From positions 248,001-312,000 of the forward strand of contig WACJ01000072.1 of NCBI GenBank assembly GCA_008973525.1: a stretch of 64,000 nucleotides of DNA, written 5' to 3'. The notes below the pieces were generated by a model that did no database searches, was not told the origin of the DNA, and saw only the letters and a list, made by a program, of their open reading frames with translations. Both the position numbers and the translations under genes were made by a program. This DNA comes from Stenopsyche tienmushanensis (taxonomy: Eukaryota > Arthropoda > Insecta > Trichoptera > Stenopsychidae). Below, piece after piece: positions 1-11,370 of the stretch. Position 1 is the stretch's first letter; every line of letters begins with the position of its first letter.

Positions 1-540
1 ACCTACGTACACTGTCGTGGGATATAAACTCGACTTTATATAAGTCAAAAAAAAAAAACATCAAAGTACAGACTGTTAATTCATACACATGGTATAAGCA
101 TAGATCATATATAATTATGTAGAGACAATGCCAAGTATTAGTATAGTGTAATTAGAGCCTGTACTCTAATTATAAAGGTTCAGATTAAAGTCCAGATTAT
201 GGAGATAAATCTAATCATTTCAACATATTTGAAAAATCAAACGCATTAATATTTCCGATTGATCAGCTCAATTTTTCCCTAGAAAATGACGCTATGCAAC
301 GCATTTATCATCTGAATAGTGTAAAAGGACGAAGACGTACTTAATTAAGTAACGAAAACTCAAATAATAATACACTAAATACACTACCTGTCCATAGAGC
401 ATTGAATTTAAATGTGTATGTCAGTCTGTCTGTTTTCAGTGCAATGTCATAAACTGAATATAAAAATCTGCCTTGCAATAGTTCTTAATATCAGAATACA
501 ACACTCAAAATAAGTCATATCTCACTAATATAACTTATGG
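1..540. other. AT-rich DNA without a recognisable gene
   Basis: No ORF with splice signals, no terminal repeats and no RNA gene seen. The composition is that of an intron or intergenic spacer. Confidence 0.6.
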
Positions 541-580
541 GCGGATTCCACGAGCGCGGTTTCTTATGCATGGTTTACTA
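541..580 (+). repeat. 40-bp dispersed repeat, partner of 49582-49621 (inverted)
   Basis: A segment centred on GGATTCCACGAGCGCGG followed by TTTCTTATGCATGG recurs 49 kb away in the opposite orientation at 49582-49621 with about one mismatch in the core. Flanks are not clearly shared except a weak ATTATTGCA motif on one side. Both copies probably derive from an unidentified short repeat family. Confidence 0.6.
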
Positions 581-1734
581 GCATGCCGATTATTGCAGTG
601 AAGTGACCACACGTTTAGGCTCATAATCGAATAGCATTAATCTCGAATCAATATGATTTTCTAACTTTTACATGTACATTTATCAAATTCGTTCTTACAC
701 AGTGAAAACTCGTCGTAGCGGATTACCAAATTTATATAAAAATATACCTTTGTTATTCATTACTTAGCGTTCTTTGCTCTCGCCCCCGGGAGACCAGCCA
801 CAATCAAACATTTTACTTTACATCAATTATTTATACAAAAAAAGAGTAGAGGCACAGAAAGGGCGCAGAAGGGAAAGTGTCCAAAAATAGCCCCTCCGTA
901 TCGATAAAGGAGTGGAATTAAGGACAAAAAATAAGTACGCAATGCGGGCCTCGCGGGGTTACAAAATACACCAAAACATTGAGATTTATCACACATAATT
1001 AATGTGGTCGTTGACGACCTCTGGCATGGATTGCATTCGAAATGCATTTACTTGGTGAGATTCCGTATTTCGAGTCACGTAGCAGTGGCGACGCATGTGC
1101 AACAGTTTATAAATAAGGCAATACGTAGAGCGAGGACAAACAGTAGTGCAAGAAGTGGGATGCACTGCAATCCGTAATGACAAACGAACGGTGCTACGTG
1201 CTGAACACGCCTGCAGGCTTTCTAGAGCGTTAAATGCTGGGACGTTATGTGTAATCAATACGTTGCTACCACCCTCTCCGCATTTGCCATTATTAACAGG
1301 AGCACGACAATTAATCGTATCAATCGGTATTGAAGATTTTTAAGATATTTTAAGATATCTAGTTGACGAGCTGATCGAACAAACCTAAACACACAGACCA
1401 AGACAAGAAAAAATATTCAAATCAGATAGATAAATAGAAGGTCTTAGTAAAATAATGAAGACCTACACAAGGCATCAATATATTATGGGTGTACCGCATG
1501 AATTCGTAAGTGAGAAGTATACGAGATATTGTGCGCAGTTTTAACACGTAATTGTTATCTTCAAATAAGAATCAAAACTTGAAAGCTTATATCAACGTAA
1601 ATCGATTTTCATAAGAGATTTTCTCAAAGATGAAAGATTTTTGTAGGGTGATATGCCGTTTTCTTTTTAAGAATGTTCAGTTATGGGCGAATCTGTCTGA
1701 CTTCAGTATTGATAATTTCAGAAGTAGGATATGT
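581..1734. other. No assignable feature
   Basis: Short overlapping ORFs occur on both strands at 823-1343, but they have no splice-site pattern or domain signature and look like chance openings in a locally less AT-rich patch. Confidence 0.5.
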
Positions 1735-1957
1735 AATGAGCTGCTATACCGTTCATCAGATTGCGATAAAACTTCGTTCACTTATTGCTGATGATTGCGC
1801 GAGTGACATAGGCATAGTCTAATATATAAAAATCAATGTTTGTTTGTCCGTATTTAATGGACTTCCATATCGTTCATCCAATTGCGATAAAACTTTGTCA
1901 AATTACTGTTTATACTTGTGGAAATAACATAAGCATATTAATAATATTGTACCGATT
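1735..1957 (+). mobile_element. Helitron 5' terminal fragment, two tandem modules
   Basis: Two related modules follow each other. The first (about 1735-1817) carries the CCGTTCATCAGATTGCGAT-type core and ends in GCGCGAGTGACATAGGCATAG. The second starts with TCTAATATATAAAAATCAAT at 1818 and repeats the core with CCAATTGCGATAAAACTTTG. Starting with TC and TATATAAAAATCAATGTTTG is characteristic of insect Helitron 5' ends. No 3' hairpin plus CTRR end is present, so this is a truncated, non-coding copy. Confidence 0.65.
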
Positions 1958-2433
1958 CGAGGTTAACGGAGATGAAGTTGTAAAAATTCGACAAGACACA
2001 TTATCTTGTGAAAATCACAAGGAAAGCTGCGAGTATAATGCAGCCTTCTTCAGAAAGGGCAAAAAACGACTTTTCAAAATATTAGAAATATTTCAAAATT
2101 ATCAGGATGTATTTGCAAGTATTTGAACCAGTCTGGCACTATCTTAACAAGCTGGTAATAGTCTGGCAACCCCCTCCCCTCCCTTATCCAACGGCACTCA
2201 GTCGCCAGTAGGGAATCCAATCCCGGGATCCCGGATCCCGGACAGTTTTAGGTACTTAAGAATCCCGGGACTAGAAAACGTAATCCCGAAAATCCCGGGA
2301 TTGAAATTTTTATCAAACAGAAATCGTACACCTCACCAACACGATGAAGGCTACTAAATCGAGATAATCCCGACGAAATCTGGACACTTGGAAACAGTGG
2401 CGTAATTACTAATTGACGAACTTGGTGACTGTG

Positions 2434-2474
2434 TAATCTATGTATACATATATAGCATATGTATACATAGATTA
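2434..2474. repeat. Perfect 18-bp inverted repeat inside hAT copy 1
   Basis: Arms 2434-2451 and 2457-2474 are exact reverse complements around the 5-nt spacer ATAGC. The corresponding sites of the other hAT copies (for example around 5931 and 63773) are imperfect versions. It is therefore a family feature that is perfect only here, perhaps a subterminal structure or a local palindrome correction. Confidence 0.8.
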
Positions 2475-2708
2475 GACAGTAATATGTTTTTCAAATTGTT
2501 ATAGTAACCTTTCCCTACCGGTGATGTATTTACTACTACCTCGACGATAATGGGAATATCGATATGAAATATAGATACGGGGTCAGAATTTATGTCTTCT
2601 CCGTATATAATACGAATCACATCAAGTATTATAGTATATAAGTATTTATCTGCAGCGACGGAAATAAATAATTTGTCGGGAAATCGGGAATTTTGCGATT
2701 TTTAGTCC

Positions 2709-2948
2709 ATGTCTCAACAGAAAAGAATTTTATCAGTCACATTGATGGTGTTATATGAAAATGAGGGCCCACGCGATCATCAATTCGAACTAGCATTTAA
2801 ATATCTGATGACGATACCTCCAAAAAGTGTGGAAGCTGAGCATGCATTTTCAGCAGCAAGTTGCCTGACTTCCAAAATCAGATCCAGACTAAATGACGAA
2901 ACACTTATGTTTAATGTTAATATTACTTCGGGCATATTTTCAAAATAA
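2709..2948 (+). pseudogene. hAT transposase C-terminal dimerisation fragment
   Basis: The 79-codon reading frame contains the hAT C-terminal dimerisation signature: LAFKYLMTIPP, then AEHAFSAASCLTSKIRSRLN (residues about 44-63). The E-x-x-F-S and R-x-x-L positions are as in hAT family transposases. The RNase-H catalytic core and BED zinc finger are absent, so this is a relic carried in a non-autonomous element. A near-identical frame is in copy 3 at 10891-11187. Copies 2 and 4 have lost this part. Confidence 0.85.
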
Positions 2949-3198
2949 TATTTGAATTTTTTAGTGTTTTATTTATCTATTTTTGAATTGTATTTTTATC
3001 TTTTCTTAAATAAATAAAATTATTTGGCCTTCAAGTGATTTTTTTATATTGAACAAATGGACTTATTAGTAATTTTTGATCAAATTCATCAAGGTAATTT
3101 CCTAAAATATTGAAAATCCCAGTCCCGGGATTGTCTAATGAATTCCCGAAATCCCGGTATCGAAATTTTTGCTTGGGATTGGATTCCTTAGTCGCCAG

Positions 3199-5849
3199 AC
3201 TGTCATAATAATAATAATCCAGAAACACGCCAGAACAATTTATGCTGTCAGTTCTCATTCAATTATGGTATAACCGATTGAACTAAATTGATCATTCCAG
3301 GTTGATTTTTTTTTGATTATATGTACCAACTACTTAATGAATTTACATTTTTGCGAATTCCATTTGTTAAAAATACAATAAACATATAATCTCATCTAAG
3401 TCTGTATATATATCAACCCTGTTTTATATTCAGATTAGCATATTCGGTGTTCATAAATAACAAAATATTAGATCAGATCTAGTTAATATGTGCATAAAAA
3501 TTAATAACTAATTAAATAACGGACATGAGGTCGAATTTTATTCAATTTTAATACGAGCGGAAAAAATTATACTCGCAAAACACATTATACGTTCGCTACT
3601 TAAGCTTCAATTATACGCTTGACGAACAGGGTTGGCAAATAAATAAATATTTATTATATTATAGAGTCGTTTATCAACGTTTGACGTCTCGTCTCGGTGT
3701 GTTATTATGCAAATGTCGCTGTTACATCAATGGATCCGAACGACCCGAAGAGGTTATCTACGAAAGATTCAATAAATTGCAGCGCCTGCATCGATGCCGG
3801 AGATGATCGAAGTGTTAATAAAAAAAGATCGGCATTTAAATCGAATTTGAAGTCGCATCTCGCGGTGGTCGCCGACGTCGGATGAATAATGTAGTTATGA
3901 GCGGAACCTGTTTCGAGATACGCGTTCCGTATTTCGAAATCGAATCTTAAGCGACGATCGGCGGCGTATAATAGCACTATCGCTTTTAGATATCGCGCCG
4001 GTATTGTAATTAGTAGAGGCACTCCAAAACGCAAGTTTCAAAATGGATTATGCAAAGCGCGCCCTAGAGAGAAACGCGGCCCTAAGTGGGTTAAGTCGCA
4101 TGGAATCTGACATTTCCTTAAAAGGACGATGTGTTGACCGCTAATTACATCATTGGCTCACCACTTTCATTTGATAACTGGCGCTAGAGCCTAACCCACA
4201 CGTTTATTAACTCATTCCGGTACGCACGCTTGAAAACGCGCAGCACTCTTGTATGTTAATTCGCGTGAAAATGTGTATTTTGTAGTTTGAGTGATTTTCC
4301 ACTATAAATTTTAATTATTTCTCGCTATGAAATAAATTTTTGTCAAGGGACTAAAAAAAATCATTGTTATTTATCTGCTGGTTTAAGATTTATATTGATT
4401 TTTATAAATAAAGCGGACTGAAATGTGTTAATCTGAATAATTATCGGCATTCCTATCAACGAAAACAGGAACTTGCGGTTTTTCACGTCAATTTTCTGAC
4501 ACGAATAAATATTTTGAATACAATCTAATCGGTATTCATTATCAATATCATATTTCATATTCATCGCTCACATATTTCATCTTTCATATTTCACCGCTGT
4601 GCAACCCTGTCCTAGACCGGTAACAAGCCTATTTTATTATATATCACACAACATACAGCTTCATCTCTAAGCTAATAGTTTCCGTTAAAAAATGAAAAAA
4701 GCAATGCATGAAATTAGCTTTTCATAAGGTTTCATCAGAATGTTTTCTCAGAAAATCAATAAAGATTAATTAAAAGCAATGTAATATTTTTATTAAATAT
4801 TTTCCGGCCCAACACACTTTCAGTAATTGTTTTCTTAGAATGTGATACGATAACAACTAATCACTATCTGTTATATCTTCCACAAAGACGTTAGAATTTA
4901 ATCTAAAAATCGATCCTGAAAACATGGTCCGTCCAAAATTTAAAATTGCTGTCTAGGCACACCTCTAAAACAAAATATCTGCAATGTCAAGATGTTGAAT
5001 GAGCCGGGGTCAAAATCCGATCGGACACAGCGATAAGCCAAAAAATACACAACGGTCCGACGGGGTCTGAAGACGATATTCATTGAGAAAAATATTTTCG
5101 ACAAGGTGACCAATGATTGGTAACTACCAAGGCCGTTCGGTCCATTAGAGTCGTCTTAACAGGTAGATATTTACATAGAGGCACACCTAGAGCCGTATCT
5201 ATTATGTGAGGCAGCATCTTTTTACTCTCGCATATCTGCGCTGACGTGCGAGATAATGCTTTTATTGTTAAAGCCGAGCGACACTACTAGAATGTGCGGA
5301 ATAACACAGGCAGGGCTTTTAATTTAAAACGAGGATGTGTATACACGTTCGCGGGGATTTTGCAATTATGAAGTTTAAGAGAGGCACTATCTTGATACGA
5401 CGCTCTTCACAAGGCGAGAACGAGTGTGATAACGCCCTTGTGGAGCACCGCAAACGAGACAAGCCCTCACAAAACAATAACCATAAGATACGATAAACTA
5501 CGGTGTGAAGAAAATGTATGAAAATTATGAAAGTAGGACGCGTATGTGCGCAAAATTTAACTGCGAGCGACCGTGTGCGTTGATGCACACTTACATGCGC
5601 GCGCAGGATTTAATACAGCGTTTTGGAATAACGTGATTAGTCGTCAGAAAAATGGATATCGCTCATGTAGATCATTATTCTGCCATGCTTTATAAATCGA
5701 ATGAATCATCAGAAACTAGGCAAAAAAAATGTATCAGCGTGGATGTGAATGTGATCGAGCAAAAAATTAACCATTTCGGAAAACCGCCAAATAGAAGACC
5801 TCTACGGTGACTGAATTTGCTAAGGAATCAAACATGCAAATTCGACTGT
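3199..5849. other. Long non-coding stretch with one unassigned small ORF
   Basis: Mostly AT-rich spacer. A 51-codon hydrophilic frame, 3730-3885 on the plus strand, begins MDPNDPKRLSTKDS with a reasonable start context. It matches no family I recognise, and an open antisense frame covers the same GC-richer patch (3705-4034). I see no splice sites tying either to a gene. Confidence 0.4.
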
Positions 5850-6470
5850 TAAATGGAATTAATCTCCTTCAAAGTACTGCCATTGGCTAGAGATGCATTT
5901 ATTTCAACGTTGAATCCATGACTGGAAACTGTCTAATATATGTATACACATATAGAGTACATATATATTTTTCAAATTTTTATATTAACCTTTCCCTAAC
6001 GGTGATGTATTTACTACACGTCGACTCTAATAATGGGAATATCGATATGAAATATAATAGATACGGGGTTCAATTTTTATGTATATCTCCTTAATATAAT
6101 TACGAATCGCATCAAAGTATTATAGTATGTAAATATTCATCTGCAGCGACGGAAATAAATAATTTGTCGGGAAATCGGGAAATTTGCGGGTTTCAGTCGG
6201 TGTCTCAGCAGAAAGGAATTTTATCAGTCACATTAATGGTGTTATACGAAAATGGTCCCGGTATCGAAATTTTGACTCGGAATTGGATTTCCTGTGAAGA
6301 AGGAAGCCATTCGCTCATTTTTTTGGGTCTCTTTCTTCGTATATCGTTTCGCAAACGTTGTAAAACTTTCATCTCCAGTTACAATTTTGGCCATGAAGTC
6401 AAGATCTGCTTGAAGACGATCCAATTCCATGCAAGCTGAAACACGATTTTTCTTCTGCGACAGACGCGAT
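5850..6470 (-). pseudogene. mariner transposase relic split by a hAT insertion
   Basis: Reading the minus strand, 6440-6294 encodes LQADLDFMAKIVTGDESFTT, the region around the first mariner catalytic Asp (I-V-T-G-D-E-S/T). After the interposed hAT sequence (5936-6293), the minus strand at about 5900-5855 reads KCISSQWQYFEGD, matching the Y-F-E-G-D end of mariner transposases. The roughly 180 residues normally between these motifs are missing and the frame is broken, so it is a dead, deleted copy. No terminal repeats were found. Confidence 0.7.
5936..6293 (+). mobile_element. hAT copy 2, 5'-truncated and internally deleted
   Basis: Aligns to copy 1 from the TCTAATATATGTATACACAT region through CTGCAGCGACGGAAATAAAT and TCAGCAGAAAGGAATTTTAT. 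It then jumps directly to the right terminus (CCCGGTATCGAAATTTTGAC ... GGATTTCCT, ending near 6293). The left inverted repeat is missing and no target duplication is recognisable. The dimerisation-domain region is deleted. It lies inside the mariner relic. Confidence 0.8.
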
Positions 6471-7897
6471 AAACACGATTATAACAGCTATGGAGACTGA
6501 CTAACTAGTCATCACGTGTAAAAACTTGACACAGTATATCTCAACGGATCAAGCCATGTAGAATCATCACGCAGATATCTTGATTATATTAAAAGTATAT
6601 ATATTTAATTCATAACTGAAAGAAAAGTTTTAAGCCCAGCTGAAAAAATATAATTTAGGATATAGGTTTAAAATCCGCCCCGATGCATTTTATAAATGGA
6701 CGGCATATAAAACCGATCCATTGTGAAGTCTTCATGTGATAAAATTGGACATCACATGAAATAAAATGCATGCATTTTCCCAGATTTAACTCGATTAATT
6801 CCCTATATATCGCCCAGCGCATTTCAATGGTTCAGCCATCCGAACGATGATGGAAAATGCATGATTTTTCGTAATAAATAGGTCGCATTCAGCCGGAATT
6901 TTAATCGTCAGACATCCATTGGTTTCAGCATTAATAAGCGTCGAAATTGTGTGATTAATCCGACATCGAGGAGCATGATGAAAAAAGCACATAATTAGAA
7001 TTTGGGGTGGTCGATCGCATGAAACGAATCACCCAGCATATTAAATCGATGGCGACATTAAATTGCAGACGTTTCGTGATTATGCCGGAAGTCGTAGAGC
7101 ATTTAATGTATCGATCTGAATCATTTCTATCGAATCTTATATGAAACAATGAAGTTGTTATATTAATTACATCCGATAATGGACGATTCCTTTGAATTTA
7201 TTCAGCATACAAAGTTGTTGAACTGAGTTTAATTACAAATGTACAACTGTTTGTATAATGAATGCGTTCCTGGAAATTATATTGTGGATGTTCGGGTTGA
7301 AACACAAAACGTGGAAAAAATAATTCATCTGGTTATTAACTCTTTTAATGCCGAGCTGCGATATAACATTATTAAAATTTCATGCTAAAAACTCGACAAG
7401 CTTTTTTTAAAAATAAACTATTGGTATTTAATCAATGTAATATGCAAAATAAACATACAATCCAAATGTCCATGGTTCCGTTTATATCGGCATGCGTTTT
7501 TCGACCAAAAAATATACGCTAGGCTCCACCGTATACGATTTCCAACGGGTCGCTTTTCCCATCACAATAACGATCTTCTTTAAACGCCAATTAAAATAAA
7601 TATACGGCAGATTCTTTGATCGTAAATCCGTTCATATTTTTCTACACACATTTCGAAAATGTGGCGCACAAATACGGTGAGAATCGTGCGAAACAGCCGT
7701 TATTTTCGGATTCCACAAGGCGGATAAATGCGTCAAGTTCACGGAGTTCAATGCAACGCTATGTCTATCATAGCGACGGACAATTAAACGCAACGGACGT
7801 CATACGCGCAGTGCGTAACGAAGCATGCCTTCAGACGGGCGTCAATTATCGCCCGGGGTGAAAGTGTTAATCTCATACGGCCGATTATGAATATATT
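6471..7897. other. No assignable feature
   Basis: AT-rich spacer with many GATGCATTT/AAATGCAT motifs between 6680 and 7150. The 81-codon plus-strand frame at 7616-7861 has no recognisable domain and no splice context. I would not call a gene. Confidence 0.45.
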
Positions 7898-8050
7898 AGG
7901 GGTACCGGATGAAAACTTCGCTTTTTGACATCGTCCTATTCAATGTTCCAATTGTGTTTGGTTGTTGATCTGTTAACATATATTTATTTTGCTATAGATT
8001 AGTAGACATCTATTTATTTAAAAAACGACATTTTCGTCCGGTATCCCTTT
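7898..8050. mobile_element. Short MITE with mariner-like inverted ends
   Basis: The left end GGGGTACCGGATGAAAACTT and the right end (reverse complement GGGATACCGGACGAAAATGT) form imperfect inverted repeats of about 28 bp ending in T-runs, separated by roughly 95 bp of AT-rich DNA. TA dinucleotides lie at both outer edges (TATATTA left, TTTATAT right). The GTCGTTTTT inner end resembles the mariner ends at 57655. It sits 27 bp downstream of the splice donor of the exon at 8078-8222, so it would lie in that intron. Confidence 0.6.
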
Positions 8051-8077
8051 TATATTAGCGATTGTCATTCGACTCAC

Positions 8078-8222
8078 CGAGATCTTGGAAGCGAACCTTT
8101 CTTCTGTTTTCCGGCGGATGATCCAGGGCGCCGAGGTTCTCCCGGGACAGGGACGATATGAGGATACCTCTCAGCTCGTTTAGCGTACTCTGGGGAATTC
8201 GCCTCTCATGATCCACACCCAT
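8078..8222 (-). CDS. Probable first coding exon of an unidentified host gene
   Basis: Seen: on the minus strand an ATG at 8222-8220, directly preceded in frame by TGA and TAA stops, opens 48 codons plus one base. The frame ends at a strong donor, G|GTGAGT, at 8078/8077. Reading through the donor meets a stop within nine codons, so splicing is needed. The segment is much more GC-rich than its surroundings. The peptide begins MGVDHERRIPQSTLNELRGI, has a possible amphipathic helix (about residues 12-30), and ends with ENRRKVRFQDL. KVRF at residues 42-45 fits the RVxF docking motif of protein phosphatase 1 partners (known motif, my inference here). No AG acceptor with a pyrimidine tract lies close upstream, so the 5' UTR may start in this exon. 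Later exons were not found in the 8 kb downstream. The protein family is not recognised. Confidence 0.6.
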
Positions 8223-9330
8223 CGTAGATTATTATCAGAGACAATAATGAAAAACGACACATTAAACGGTAAATGGCACACACTCGTAAAGCACAAGCTT
8301 TTCGTCGTATTTAAGCACTAACTAGTTCGAATTCATCACAGATAGATATATATCACAGCATCAGGTAGCATCGTTTGCTCGTTTAGCGCACACTATGTTA
8401 AATAATAAAAATATATTTATGATTTTATCTAGGATTTCCATGCGAATAAATTTGAATAGAAAGCATAGAAAAATATTTCACGAGGCGCATGAATAATGCA
8501 CTGCTTATCTCCATGGCAGTGCATTAGAAATAACCATGTATTATTTTAATGTTTTTTTTTTAAGCGTTTATCTCATACATATGTAAAACAAGCCGCATTC
8601 AGAGATAAGATTTAAAAAAATGTGGCATATAAAACGGGAGAGATGCGCTTATAAAACGTAGGATGCATTTTTTTATCATCACAAAAAGATCTAAAGCGGC
8701 GTCTGACAAGTATTCCACGGTTTTAATGACATGCGCCGTATTCTAAGGATTCTCTACAGACTTGTTTTCAATATTTCATACTCATATGGCACAAGGAAAA
8801 AAGAGGAAACCCAGAAAGGAATCCACAATTTGCCATGAGATACGTGGACGCATACGTTTTGCATCGATGATTGATGGCACGCTTTCGTCTGTCTGGAAGA
8901 CAAACAAGGAAAAATGGCAGCAATGAAGGGAAACGATGATTTAAGACGAGAAGGCGTGGATGAAGGCTTTGTACGAGAGCGAAATGGACAAAACCATTAT
9001 CATAAATATCACGAATGTTTTTGTGACTGGAGACCGTAGCCATTATCTGCCATGCCCAGCCAGATTATATACGTACAATTGGAACAATCGTTTAGTGGAT
9101 GCAAACTAATGCCACTGGCAGTTTCGAATCGCCATATTCAGATTTGCATACACACAACCATGAAAATCAACTAACCGAATAAGACTATTCTCGAATATTA
9201 ACATCGCTTTGCAGACGACATAAGACCTAAAATTGACGCTATACAAGCATTATTGATCATGTTATAAATTAAATAATAATACAAATCGGAATCGGAATTC
9301 CGGAATGCGGACTCTGCGATATATATAACC
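8223..9330. other. Upstream flank of the minus-strand exon; no other feature
   Basis: If 8078-8222 is a first exon, its 5' UTR and promoter lie here. I see no convincing TATA or initiator element in this AT-rich sequence. The 91-codon minus frame at 8768-9043 has no domain signature. Confidence 0.35.
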
Positions 9331-9405
9331 AAATTGGCCAATGTTAAGAATGATGCGAGTATTTTAATTATCAAAACAAACGCCTGCTCTCAAGACAACA
9401 CGAAC
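9331..9405 (+). repeat. 75-bp dispersed repeat, copy 1
   Basis: Contains TTAATTATCAAAACAAACGC followed by CTGCTCTCAAGACAAC and shares about 70 bp (with AAGAATGATGC upstream) with 19199-19272 in the same orientation. Family unknown. Confidence 0.75.
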
Positions 9406-10434
9406 GTATTTTTGGTACCTTTACGGCACGACTTTGCCATCGTTATAAGTGTATAATGCGACGCAAAAAACCCATCTCTGTCTTATGATTTCCGGTTCGA
9501 TAGGGTTAAAAATCATCTAATTTCACACACATGAATCTGTATGTTTCTCAAACTATGGTTATTGATACAAAATTGATCGATGATAAAAACAGTTTGAGCA
9601 ATGTAAGTCAAACGTGTTTATTCCGATCGGAAAAAAGACACGTTGAATGCTGATTAGTAAGCCATCGACGAAAGATTAAGGTCAGGGTTACTAGTAAAAC
9701 ATATTTGCATTATTAAACGAACGATGTCCATCGGCCTTTGAAATTCGGCCTTGCTTAAAAAATATTCTATTCCATCACAATGTCCTATAAGTATTTTTTT
9801 CCAGCGATTGTAATAAATCTGTCATTAACGCAGACTGAGGTATAATAAGGGAGAAAATATTTTTTATGGACATAAATATTCTGAAATGTTTTAAAATAAG
9901 GGAAATACAACTGAGGATTACGTAGAAGCTTTAGGGATGCAACTGGTATGATATGTTGACACAAGTCTTAGTAGTATAATATTTCATCAAAAATGCTTTG
10001 AAAATGACGCCACGAAAATGAAATATCATCTCGGAGGATTTAAAGTGTGATAATGTCATGGCGGGGTAGGAATATTGTAATAGTTAAACAAATATAAATT
10101 ATTTGGCGATCAATGTATTGACCTAAATTTTTCTAATGTATTGATATTGAAACATTTATTTATTTTTGCTCCAATATGCACATTTAATATGATTTGACAC
10201 AATCAAAAGCCATCATCTATACCATATATGTAATAGTTTATTATTGTTCTTGATTCGCTACGCTAATAATTATATTTTATTTACTGTATTATTTTGTGCA
10301 AATAACACTAACAATAACACTAGGATACAGGAAAACAGAAAAATTGTTTTCCCAATAACGACAGAAATAGGAAATGTAGATGAGCAAAATATTGATGAGT
10401 TATTGCTGATTCCCTGTTTAGATTCAATTATTAC
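9406..10434. other. No assignable feature
   Basis: AT-rich, with frequent stops in all frames and no terminal repeats or RNA genes seen. The plus frame starting at 10244 runs into the hAT element and is a chance opening. Confidence 0.5.
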
Positions 10435-11370
10435 TAGGGAATCCAATCCCGGGATCCCGGACAGCTTTAGGTACTTAAGAATCCCGGGATTAGTAAACGT
10501 AATCCCGAAAAATTACCTCACTAGCACGACGAAGGCTACTAAATCGAGACCATCCAGACGAAATCTGGACGCTTGGAAACAGTGACTTAATTACTAATTG
10601 GCGAACTTAGGCGACGCCTAGGGGCAGTGACTGTCTAATCTATGTATAAATATATATATTTTAAATTGTTATAGTGACCTTTCCCTACCGGTGATGTATT
10701 TACTACACCTCGACTCTAATAATGGGAATATCGATATGAAATATAATAGATACAGGATTCAGAATTTTTGTACTCCTCTGCAATATAATTACGAATCACA
10801 TCAAAGTATTATAGTATGTAAGTATTCATCTGCAGCGACGGAAATAAATAATTTGTCAGGGAAATCGGGAATTTTGCGATGTTTTAGTCCGTGTCTCAGC
10901 AGATAGGAATTTTATCAGTCACATTGATGGTATTATACGAAAATAGGGACTCACGCGGTCATCAACTCGAACTAGCATTTAAATATCTGATGACGATACA
11001 TCCAACGAGTGAGGAAGCTGAGCATGCATTTTCAGCAGCAAGTTGCCTGACTTCCAAAATCAGATCCAGACTAAATGACGAAACACTCGATGTTTTAATG
11101 TTACTTCGGACATATTTTCAAAATAATATTAGAATTTTTTTGTGTTATATTTATTTATTTTTGAATTGTATTTTTATCTTTTTTTAAATAAATAAAATTC
11201 TTTGGCCTTCAAGTGATTTTTTATATTGAACAAATGGACTTATTAGTAATTTTGATCAAATGTATCAATGTAATTTCTTAAAATATTAAAAATCCCAATC
11301 CCGGGATCGGTCCCGGGATTTTCTAATGAAATCCCGAGATCGAAATTTTGGCTTGGGATTGGATTCCCTA
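10435..11370 (+). mobile_element. Non-autonomous hAT element, copy 3, with near-perfect TSD
   Basis: A 936-bp copy with both inverted ends (TAGGGAATCCAATCCCGGG ... GGATTGGATTCCCTA), flanked by ATTATTAC (10427-10434) and ATTATTAA (11371-11378), 7 of 8 matching. Relative to copy 1 it lacks part of the left subterminal region but keeps the transposase C-terminal fragment (10891-11187). It also keeps the tail CCCGGGATCGGTCCCGGGAT, itself an inverted repeat, near the right end. The right end is less decayed than in copy 1. Confidence 0.92.
10891..11187 (+). pseudogene. hAT transposase C-terminal dimerisation fragment (copy 3)
   Basis: A 98-codon frame with LELAFKYLMTIHPTSEEAEH, then AFSAASCLTSKIRSRLN and ETLDVLMLLRTYF. 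This is the hAT dimerisation region. The EEAEH and DVLMLLR residues are closer to the family pattern than in copy 1 (VEAEH, MFNVNI). The catalytic core is absent. Confidence 0.85.

Larger units (their letters stand above)
2209..3190 (+). mobile_element. Non-autonomous hAT element, copy 1, with perfect 8-bp TSD
   Basis: A 982-bp hAT-type element. The left end TAGGGAATCCAATCCCGGG is the inverse of the right end (GGGATTGGATTCCTTA). It is flanked on both sides by the 8-bp duplication GTCGCCAG (2201-2208 and 3191-3198), which is diagnostic of hAT integration. Further CCCGGGAT motifs lie just inside both ends. The interior keeps only the last exon-like piece of the transposase (hAT dimerisation region, 2709-2948), so the element cannot encode a full transposase. 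This is the longest of the full-ended copies. Confidence 0.93.
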
